From assembly GCA_013812265.1 (NCBI GenBank), contig JACCTQ010000114.1, positions 1-18,704 on the forward strand: a DNA stretch of 18,704 nt. The letters run 5' to 3'. The position numbers and the translations under genes are program-made. Of this stretch, positions 1 to 6,124 are shown one piece after another. Under the pieces are notes generated by a model, which did not search any database, was not told the DNA's origin, and worked only from the letters and a program-made list of their open reading frames with translations. Positions within the stretch are counted from its first letter, which is position 1. Each line of letters opens with the position of its first letter. This stretch comes from Actinomycetota bacterium. Lineage in GTDB: Bacteria > Actinomycetota > Thermoleophilia > Gaiellales > Gaiellaceae.

Positions 1-203
1 GCGTACACGCGTGAGACTTGCCATTCGCCCCGCGCGAGGTTCACCGGTGCGCCGACCTCGCCCCAGTGAAAGCGCGAGGCGTGTGCCGCGTGGAGCATGG
101 TGTCGTCCTCCTCGCCCGTTCGGTCCGCTTTCTCGAGCAGCGTCCAGACGAAGTTGAACAGGTCGACGGCCAGCTGGCGGCGTTCTGCAGCGTCGAGGCT
201 CAT
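1..203 (-). CDS. conserved hypothetical protein, N-terminal part (runs off left edge)
   Basis: An ATG at 203-201 opens a reading frame on the minus strand that stays open to the window edge, giving 67 complete codons with no stop. The start reads MSLDAAERRQLAVDLFNFVW and continues with an acidic stretch (TGEEDD) and then a His/Ala-rich stretch (MLHAAHASRFHWGEVG). This resembles, from memory, a family of uncharacterised actinobacterial proteins that may be TPR-like helical proteins; I cannot name a function. No signal peptide or membrane segment is visible. The gene starts 33 nt after the stop of the beta-lactamase-like gene on the same strand, so the two may be co-transcribed. Overlapping plus-strand frames here look like shadows. 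Because the C-terminal part is outside the window, length and domain content cannot be judged. Confidence 0.72.
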   Translation of the reverse strand, partial: MSLDAAERRQLAVDLFNFVWTLLEKADRTGEEDDTMLHAAHASRFHWGEVGAPVNLARGEWQVSRVY

Positions 204-236
204 CCCAACGGACACTAGCCGTGACGAGCTACGACG

Positions 237-1166
237 TCAGGACCCCATGGCGCGGACAAGGCGGGCCCCGAGCGACGCGGCGAGCGCCTGCGGCATCCCA
301 GACCGGTACGTGAGCAGCACCACGATCTTCGGGCCGCGCCGGCCGTAGACGATCGCAGCCGTGTGCCTCAGCGAGGTAGTCCAGCCCTGCTTCTGCGCGA
401 TGGGGATGGCATGTCCCAGCGCCGGCCTGAGCAGACCGCGGTTGTCGCCGTTCGGATCGCTCGAGAGCAGGAGGCCGAGGGCAAGGCGGGAGGTGTGGAG
501 GGTCGTTCCGGTCCGGCGCAGAGACAGGCGGTTGCCGAGAGCGGCCGCATGGAGCTCGAACAGGATTCGGCCGAGATCGTGTGCGGTCGTACGCCGGTAG
601 GTCAAAAGAGGCAGCGGCTTCGGCGTGTCGCCCGCCCGAGCTCCGACCGCGGTTCCCAGACGGTAGTTGCCCGTGAAAGTGCTCGAGCGGGCGCCGGCCC
701 GCCAGAGGGCGGCCTGCGCGATCTGCGCTCCCCTCGCCTCCGAGCCGCCGAGACGGAGCAGTAGCCGGTTGGAGGCGATATTCGACGACCAGGTGGCGAG
801 ATCGCGAATGTCTCGCCAGGCGCCGGTGCGCTCCGGGTTTGGGCCGAACCGGCGAAGTGCCGCCAGCAGCACGCCGAGCTTCACCGTCGAGGCCGCCGGA
901 AAGAGCGCATCGGAGTTCCAGCCAGCGGTGCGGCCCGTGGTGAGGTCGTGCACCCAGAAAGCGGCGTACCCCGGGAAGTCCCGACCGAGACGGCCAAGGC
1001 TAGCGGCGAGCCGGCGATCGGCGGCTCGCTCTCTCCGTGCTCGCTGCGCCGAGCGCGGCAGCACCCAGACGTCGCGCACTCCGTCGCGGGCGACGAGCCG
1101 GGCTCGGCGGTAGAAGCGGACGCCCAGCCGGTGCCGGCCGAGCCTAGAAGCAAACCGGAAGCGCAC
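237..1166 (-). CDS. class A beta-lactamase-like serine hydrolase (5' end disrupted)
   Basis: This 309-residue frame resembles the beta-lactamase2/penicillin-recognising family. Visible motifs are SxxK (S93-T-V-K96, in FPAASTVKLGVLL), an SxN-like SSN at 127-129 followed by IASN (aligning with SDNTAAN of class A enzymes), and KQG at 259-261 in the KTG position. An omega-loop catalytic Glu (ExxLN) is not evident, so a true beta-lactamase activity is doubtful; a peptidoglycan-related or unknown hydrolase is as likely. Residues 1-40 look like the end of a beta-sandwich domain that begins upstream in the same frame (ALFVDGRWVSS just before the GTG at 1166), yet no ATG, GTG or TTG exists in that frame before a TAG at 1313-1311. 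The annotated GTG start is therefore probably not the real one; see the 5' fragment entry. The gene follows acs on the same strand. Confidence 0.72.
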   Translation of the reverse strand: MRFRFASRLGRHRLGVRFYRRARLVARDGVRDVWVLPRSAQRARRERAADRRLAASLGRLGRDFPGYAAFWVHDLTTGRTAGWNSDALFPAASTVKLGVLLAALRRFGPNPERTGAWRDIRDLATWSSNIASNRLLLRLGGSEARGAQIAQAALWRAGARSSTFTGNYRLGTAVGARAGDTPKPLPLLTYRRTTAHDLGRILFELHAAALGNRLSLRRTGTTLHTSRLALGLLLSSDPNGDNRGLLRPALGHAIPIAQKQGWTTSLRHTAAIVYGRRGPKIVVLLTYRSGMPQALAASLGARLVRAMGS

Positions 1167-1359
1167 GCTGCGGCCGCGGACGCGGCTCGAGCTGACCCAG
1201 CGGCCGTCGACGAAGAGCGCGGCGCGTGTGGCGCCTGCCGGTGCGGTGGCCCCGGACGGAGCCGAATGAGACTTCGCCCACTCGGGGTTGTTCGACGCCG
1301 GCCGCCACCGCTATCGGGACGGCGAGGAGCGCGACTGCCGCCGCAGCGAAGGTAGGCGT
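1167..1359 (-). pseudogene. frame-displaced signal peptide and N-terminal part of the beta-lactamase-like gene
   Basis: Directly after the acs stop, the minus strand encodes a hydrophobic, signal-peptide-like run (TFAAAAVALLAVPIAVAAG) about 20 residues long, followed by GVEQP. It lies in a different frame from the beta-lactamase body. Shifting by one base at the run of four C on the minus strand (1287-1284) would join GVEQP to EWAKSHSAPSGATAPAG and on to the hydrolase. The frame also lacks a normal start codon: GGAGGA is followed by ATA then ACG (1359-1357), where an ATG would be expected. Seen directly: the hydrophobic run, the frame change and the missing start. Inferred: one exported protein broken by a one-base insertion plus a start-codon change, or by assembly errors. 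Confidence 0.5.
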
Positions 1360-3314
1360 TATTCCTCCGTTTGCTCGGTATTGGCGCGCGTCTCGAGCTC
1401 TTCCACGACGGTGGGGTCAGCGAGCGTCGTCGTATCGCCGAGGGGGCGATGCTCGGCGACATCGCGCAGGAGCCGGCGCATGATCTTCCCCGAGCGAGTC
1501 TTGGGCAGCTCCGGCGTGAAGACGACGTTTGCCGGCTTCGCGATGGCGCCGATCTTGCGCCCGACGTGGGCACGCAACTCCTCCATCATCTCCACCGAGC
1601 CAGGGTCGGAGCCCTTCAGGGTCACGTAGGCGACGATCGCCTGCCCGGTTTGGGGATCACTGCGCCCGCACACGGCCGACTCTGCGACCTTCGGATGGTC
1701 GACGAGCGCGCTCTCCACCTCGATCGTCGAGATGCGGTGGCCCGAGACGTTCATGACGTCGTCCACGCGGCCGAGCAGCCAGTAGTCGCCGTCCTCGTCG
1801 ATGCGTGCGCCGTCGCCCGCGAAGTACGCATCGCCGTACTTGCTCCAGTACGTCTCTACATAACGCTCGGGGGCGTTGTAGATCCCTCGCAGCATGGCGG
1901 GCCAGGGTCGACGCAGGACGAGGTACCCGCCGCCGCCGGGGCCAACTTCCTCGCCGGCCTCGTTCAGGACGGCGGCGTCGATCCCGGGGAAGGGGCGCGT
2001 GGCAGAGCCCGGCTTGAGCGTCGTCACTCCGGGAAGGGGGGTGATCAGGATCATCCCGGTCTCGGTCTGCCACCAGGTGTCTACGACCGGCGTCTTGCCG
2101 GCGCCGATGTGCTCGCGGTACCACATCCACGCCTCGGGGTTGATGGGCTCGCCCACCGAGCCGAGGAGGCGAAGCGAGGAGAGGTCGTGCTTCTGCGCGT
2201 ATTCCGGGCCCCATTTCATGTGTGCCCGGATCGCCGTCGGGGCCGTGTAGAGGACGTCTACCTTGTACCGCTCGATGATCTCCCACCAGCGATCCTTGTC
2301 CGGATAGTCGGGCGTTCCCTCGTAGATGACGCCCGTCGTTCCGTTGCAGAGCGGGCCGTAGACGATGTAGCTGTGTCCCGTCACCCAGCCGATGTCGGCT
2401 GCGCACCAGTACACCGAGTCGGGCTTGATGTCGAAGATGTAATGGTGCGTCGTCGCGACGCCGACCAGGTAGCCCGCCGTCGTGTGCACGATGCCCTTTG
2501 GCTTGGCCGTCGTTCCGCTCGTGTAGAGCAGGTACAGCAGATCCTCCGCATCCATGGGCTCGCAGGGGCATGTCTCGGGGCCTGACCCCTGGACACGTCC
2601 CACCAGGTCGTGCCACCAGATGTCACGGCCCTCCGCCATCGCGACGTCGCCACCCGTGCGCCGCAGCACCACGCTGTGCCTCACTCCGGGCGACGCCGCC
2701 AGCGCCTCGTCGGCGTTCCGCTTGAGTGGGACCCTCGCGCCGCGCCTCCAGCCCTCGTCCTGGGTGATCAGGACCTCGCACCCCATGTCGTTCAGGCGGT
2801 CGGACAAGGACTCCGCCGAAAAACCGCCGAAGACCACTGTGTGGGGCGCGCCCAACCGTGCGCAGGCGAGCATGGCGACCGGAAGCTCCGGAACCATGCC
2901 CATGTAGATACCGACCGGAGTGCCCTTCTTCACTCCAACTGACTTCAACCCGTTCGCGAAGCGAACGACCCGCTCGAGCAGGTCGCCGAACGTGATCTCC
3001 TCGCGCTCGCCTGCAGGCTCGCCCTCCCAGAGAAAAGCGACTTTGTCCCCGCGCCCCGCCTCCACGTGGCGGTCGACGCAGTTGAAGCAGACGTTCAGCT
3101 TCCCGCCTAGGTACCAGCGTGCGTACGGCGGCTCCCATTCGTAGAGGCGGTCGAAGCTCTGGAACCACGACACCCGCCCCCTGCCCTCGGTCTCCCAGAA
3201 CTCATCAGGATCGCGCTCGTAGATATCGGGCTGCGCGTTGGCCTGGGCCGCAAAGGGCTCAGGCGGAGGGTAGCGCCGCTCCTCCAGCAGCATCGTCTCG
3301 ATCGCCTGCGGCAT
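1359..3314 (-). CDS. acs: acetyl-CoA synthetase
   Basis: AMP-forming acetate:CoA ligase of 651 residues, the normal length for this family. It activates acetate to acetyl-AMP and then acetyl-CoA in the cytoplasm. The phosphate-binding loop is YTSGTTAKPKG at residues 264-274 (Ala where most family members have Gly), followed by WCAADIGWVTGHSY and the acetate-pocket motif DTWWQTETG. The C-terminal hinge and catalytic lysine are clear in LPKTRSGKIMRRLLRD (Lys about 610), the site that is acetylated by Pat-type enzymes in many bacteria. The first Met is followed by a second Met at residue 8; neither has a strong Shine-Dalgarno sequence. The gene starts 22 nt after the M24 peptidase stop, and the likely order of transcription is peptidase, acs, beta-lactamase-like gene. 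Confidence 0.95.
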   Translation of the reverse strand: MPQAIETMLLEERRYPPPEPFAAQANAQPDIYERDPDEFWETEGRGRVSWFQSFDRLYEWEPPYARWYLGGKLNVCFNCVDRHVEAGRGDKVAFLWEGEPAGEREEITFGDLLERVVRFANGLKSVGVKKGTPVGIYMGMVPELPVAMLACARLGAPHTVVFGGFSAESLSDRLNDMGCEVLITQDEGWRRGARVPLKRNADEALAASPGVRHSVVLRRTGGDVAMAEGRDIWWHDLVGRVQGSGPETCPCEPMDAEDLLYLLYTSGTTAKPKGIVHTTAGYLVGVATTHHYIFDIKPDSVYWCAADIGWVTGHSYIVYGPLCNGTTGVIYEGTPDYPDKDRWWEIIERYKVDVLYTAPTAIRAHMKWGPEYAQKHDLSSLRLLGSVGEPINPEAWMWYREHIGAGKTPVVDTWWQTETGMILITPLPGVTTLKPGSATRPFPGIDAAVLNEAGEEVGPGGGGYLVLRRPWPAMLRGIYNAPERYVETYWSKYGDAYFAGDGARIDEDGDYWLLGRVDDVMNVSGHRISTIEVESALVDHPKVAESAVCGRSDPQTGQAIVAYVTLKGSDPGSVEMMEELRAHVGRKIGAIAKPANVVFTPELPKTRSGKIMRRLLRDVAEHRPLGDTTTLADPTVVEELETRANTEQTEE

Positions 3315-3336
3315 GGGTGAAGTATCTCTAGGGCGC

Positions 3337-4479
3337 TTACGCGTCCGGCTGCAGGTCGTACGGGAAGCTGGTGAGATTCTCGGCGCCGTCCTCGGTCACG
3401 AGGACGAGATCCTCCAGCCGGCAGCCGCCATAGCCCTGGCGGTAGAGGCCGGGCTCCACAGTCACGACGTCGCCCGCGACGAGCTCCTTGTCACTGATGA
3501 AGCCGAGTCCGGGCTGCTCGTGTACCTCCAGCCCGACGCCATGGCCGAGTCCGTGGAAGAACCCCTCGTGCAGTGACTCTCCCGGGCGCTTGGTCCGCTG
3601 CGTCGGATAACCGGCCTCCTCGAAGATCTCGCACGTGCCGTCGAACACCGAGCGCCCGGGAACGCCGGGGCGGATGTCGGAGATCGCGCGCTCCAGTGCG
3701 TCCTGGCAGAGCCGCTGCCACTCCACCACCTCGTCCGAGGGGGTCCCCACGACGAAAGTCCTCGTCATGTCGGCGTAGCAGCCCGTTGCCCGGTCACGTG
3801 GCCAGAGGTCGAACACGATCGGCACGTCTGGGACGATCGGACCCGAGCCCATGTCGTGGCCGGAGGCGCCCTGCGGGCCAGGTGCGACGATGAACTCGTC
3901 CGCAGCGCAGTCGTGCTCGCTGAACACCCCCTCGAGCACCGCCTTGATCCGCTCGACCGTCAACGGCTCGCCGTCCAGGGTGACCGCAGTGCCGTTGGCC
4001 CGCGCTCGCCGGAGCATGTCGCAGCCGGCAGCCATGCCCGCCTCCGCTGCCTTCTGCGCGCGCCGAATGCCCGCGAGCTCGGCCTCGTTCTTCACGCGGC
4101 GGCGCTCGTCGAAGAAGTCCTCGTCGGCTCGCAGCTCGACACCGTTCTCGCGCAGGTAGTCGGCCAGCGTGAGCGGGAACCAGAACGGCACCACGGCCTC
4201 CTCGATTCCGAGACCGCGGCACATACGCAGGAGCAGCTCGTTCCGCATCGTTCTCGGCGACCCGCCCTTGGCCACCAGCTCGTCCCAGCCGTACTCCTCG
4301 GGAAGATGAGCCTCGAGACCACCGAGCTCACGGAACTTCGCCACCTCGAGGACGTTCGTCAGCACGTGGCGCTCGCCGTTCCGCTCCGCGTAGAGGAAGG
4401 GGTCGCCGATCGCAAGCGGCACCTCGTGGCGGAGCTCGGGCGAGCGGATGGAGTCTGCGTAGATCAGGACGTTCGTCAC
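3337..4479 (-). CDS. M24 family metallopeptidase (Xaa-Pro aminopeptidase/dipeptidase type)
   Basis: This 380-residue protein has an N-terminal creatinase-like domain (about 1-130) and a pita-bread catalytic domain. The dinuclear metal ligands of family M24 can be placed as Asp224 (FDLWP), Asp237 (YADMTRTF), His313 (FHGLGHGVG), Glu342 (VTVEPGLY) and Glu356 (CRLEDLVLV). His208 in SGHDMG is the expected substrate-binding His. The spacing between the two Asp ligands is slightly longer than usual. The expected role is cytoplasmic cleavage of peptides with proline at the second position; the exact substrate cannot be read. It starts with GTG, preceded by AGGATGG on its strand at useful spacing. It diverges from the amidohydrolase gene across 60 nt and lies 22 nt upstream of acs. 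Confidence 0.9.
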   Translation of the reverse strand: MTNVLIYADSIRSPELRHEVPLAIGDPFLYAERNGERHVLTNVLEVAKFRELGGLEAHLPEEYGWDELVAKGGSPRTMRNELLLRMCRGLGIEEAVVPFWFPLTLADYLRENGVELRADEDFFDERRRVKNEAELAGIRRAQKAAEAGMAAGCDMLRRARANGTAVTLDGEPLTVERIKAVLEGVFSEHDCAADEFIVAPGPQGASGHDMGSGPIVPDVPIVFDLWPRDRATGCYADMTRTFVVGTPSDEVVEWQRLCQDALERAISDIRPGVPGRSVFDGTCEIFEEAGYPTQRTKRPGESLHEGFFHGLGHGVGLEVHEQPGLGFISDKELVAGDVVTVEPGLYRQGYGGCRLEDLVLVTEDGAENLTSFPYDLQPDA

Positions 4480-4505
4480 CGCGCGCCATCCTAACTTGTC
4501 TCAGA

Positions 4506-4528
4506 ATGCACCCTGAAGCCCGGTGCAT
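4506..4528. promoter_or_regulatory. inverted repeat, possible operator between the M24 peptidase and amidohydrolase genes
   Basis: ATGCACC (4506-4512) and GGTGCAT (4522-4528) form a perfect 7-bp inverted repeat with a 9-nt spacer, half-site centres 16 bp apart. It sits in the 60-nt divergent intergenic region and touches the proposed -10 element of the amidohydrolase operon, as a repressor site would. No cognate regulator gene is visible in the window. Binding is inferred. Confidence 0.4.
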
Positions 4529-4533
4529 ACACT
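4528..4533 (+). promoter_or_regulatory. -10 element, leaderless start of the amidohydrolase/Mo-hydroxylase operon
   Basis: TACACT fits the actinobacterial -10 pattern TAnnnT and ends 6 nt before the ATG at 4540, so transcription would begin at or next to the start codon. No Shine-Dalgarno sequence precedes the ATG, which agrees with a leaderless message. No convincing -35 is present at normal spacing. Confidence 0.4.
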
Positions 4534-4539
4534 CCGGTC

Positions 4540-5691
4540 ATGGACGACGTCCTTGCGCGCGCGAGATCGCTATTCGAGGATTACGACCGCGAGCTGGAGC
4601 GGGAGCTCCCGGAGGAAGCCTCGATCTTCGATGCACACGTCCACCTCGGTAACGACATCGACGGCATGCGCGGAAACTACGAAGAGCTCTGGGGCATCGT
4701 CGAGCGCTACCACATCTCCCGCTGCTTCATGTTCTGCATGGACGAGCCTGACCGTCAGCCCGGGTTCCGGGCTCCCAACGACCGGACTCTGGCCTTCGCC
4801 GCGCGATCGGGCGGTTCCTTCATCCCGTTTGTCCGGCTGGACCTCAGCGAGAACCCGATCGAGGAGGCGGTGCGCTGCCTCGATCTCGGCGCGCGGGGAA
4901 TCAAGCTGCACCCACGCGCGCAGGGCTTCCTCCTGAACGACGAGCGACTCGCTCCCGTGTTCGAGCTGGCAGCCGAGCGGAAGGTTCCGATCCTGATTCA
5001 CGGCGGCCGCGGCCTGCCACCGATCGCCGACCATCTGTCCCGGCTGCACGAGACCTACGGCGACGCTCAGCTCATAATCGCCCACGGCGGCATCGCCGAT
5101 CTCGGTGCGCTCGCCGACCGCTTCAGCGCGCGGCCGGGAGTCTTCTTCGACACGTCGGTCTGGAGCCCGGTCGACCTCCTCGACGTGTTCCGTCAGATCT
5201 CCCCCGAGCAGGTTTTGTTCGCCTCGGACTACCCCTACGGGCAGGAGCCGGCATCGCTCTTGATCGCGCTCAGAACCGCACGTTACGCCGGGCTGGACGA
5301 GCGCGAGGTACGGAACATGCTCGCGGGTAACGCCGAACGCATCGCAGACGGAGAGCCGCCGCTCGAGCCCACCCCACCGAAGGGGCAGGAGACGTTCTCG
5401 CAGCCGCTGGTGCTGGCGCGCATCCACCAGTACCTCTCGATGGCGACTCCGCTCCTGTGGACCCGCCAGGCCGACACCATCGGTGTGCTGGGTCTCGCCT
5501 TGAATGCCTGCGAGGAGCGGAATGGGTACCGCGACCACACCGACCGCATCAGGGAGCTGCTCGTTACGGCACGAGACCTCTGGCGCGCGCTACCCGAGGC
5601 CGGCGACGAAGACGAGCGGCGGCAGGTGACGCGCGCAACGTTCCGTCTCATCCACCTCGCCGACATCTGGGCGGTGACAAGTGGCGTTTGA
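4540..5691 (+). CDS. amidohydrolase-family (amidohydrolase 2, TIM-barrel) metal-dependent hydrolase
   Basis: A 383-residue cytoplasmic protein. The metal-binding features of the amidohydrolase_2 group are visible in order: HxH at His33/His35 (FDAHVHLG), KLHPRAQGF at 122-130, His154 (ILIHGG), His182 (IIAHGG) and Asp230 (LFASDYPYG). Members hydrolyse or decarboxylate small organic acids, lactones or amides. The substrate here is unknown. Residues from about 285 form an extra helical C-terminal extension (HQYLSMATPLLWTRQADTIG onward) beyond the usual barrel. It is the first gene of the Mo-hydroxylase operon and its last 11 nt overlap the start of the 2Fe-2S subunit, so the two are probably translationally coupled. 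That coupling suggests it acts on the substrate or product of the hydroxylase. Confidence 0.88.
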   Translation: MDDVLARARSLFEDYDRELERELPEEASIFDAHVHLGNDIDGMRGNYEELWGIVERYHISRCFMFCMDEPDRQPGFRAPNDRTLAFAARSGGSFIPFVRLDLSENPIEEAVRCLDLGARGIKLHPRAQGFLLNDERLAPVFELAAERKVPILIHGGRGLPPIADHLSRLHETYGDAQLIIAHGGIADLGALADRFSARPGVFFDTSVWSPVDLLDVFRQISPEQVLFASDYPYGQEPASLLIALRTARYAGLDEREVRNMLAGNAERIADGEPPLEPTPPKGQETFSQPLVLARIHQYLSMATPLLWTRQADTIGVLGLALNACEERNGYRDHTDRIRELLVTARDLWRALPEAGDEDERRQVTRATFRLIHLADIWAVTSGV

Positions 5692-6124
5692 CGAGCTGCG
5701 CGTGAACGGTGGCTCGTATCCGCTCGCAGCCGCCGTCGGGCGCACGCTCGCCGAGACGCTGCGCGAGGACCTCGGACTGACCGGCACGAAGGTCGCTTGC
5801 GGCGAGGGCCACTGCGGCGCCTGCACCGTCTTGCTCGACGGCGTGCCCACTTTGTCGTGCATCACGCTCGTGCACACGGTGGGCAATCGCGATGTGACGA
5901 CGATAGAAGGATTGCGAGAGCACCCGCTCGTTGCGTCGTTCGTCCGAGCAGACGCCCTTCAGTGCGGCTTCTGCACGCCCGGCCAGATCGTCTCGGCGGC
6001 AGCCCTCGTGGCGGCGATCCCGAGCCCGACCAGAGAAGAGGTTCGCCACGCCATGTCCGGGAACCTGTGCCGGTGCGGCGCGTATCCGAAGATCGAGGAG
6101 GCTGTGGTCACGTGGCAAGACTGA
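5681..6124 (+). CDS. molybdenum hydroxylase small subunit, two [2Fe-2S] clusters
   Basis: This 147-residue protein is the standard electron-transfer subunit of the xanthine dehydrogenase/aldehyde oxidoreductase family. The N-terminal plant-ferredoxin-type cluster is bound by Cys40, Cys45, Cys48 and Cys60 (CGEGHCGACTVLLDG...LSC). The C-terminal helical domain binds the second cluster through Cys95 and Cys98 (QCGFCTPGQ) and Cys130 and Cys132 (GNLCRCGAYPKI). It passes electrons from the Mo centre of the large subunit toward the FAD subunit. It starts with GTG at 5681, inside the end of the amidohydrolase gene, and its 3' end overlaps the large subunit by 13 nt. There is no twin-arginine signal, so the complex should be cytoplasmic, unlike PaoA of E. 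coli. Confidence 0.95.
   Translation: MAFDELRVNGGSYPLAAAVGRTLAETLREDLGLTGTKVACGEGHCGACTVLLDGVPTLSCITLVHTVGNRDVTTIEGLREHPLVASFVRADALQCGFCTPGQIVSAAALVAAIPSPTREEVRHAMSGNLCRCGAYPKIEEAVVTWQD

Noticed and set aside
1371..2585. Long plus-strand frame (404 codons) opposite acs
   Set aside because: Antisense shadow of a strongly conserved gene in GC-rich DNA; its sequence is Arg/Gly/Val-rich with no recognisable motif.
5797..6111. Longer N-terminus for the Mo-hydroxylase large subunit
   Set aside because: This stretch is Arg-rich shadow of the 2Fe-2S subunit; a ribosome site and family-like N-terminus are found at GTG 6112.
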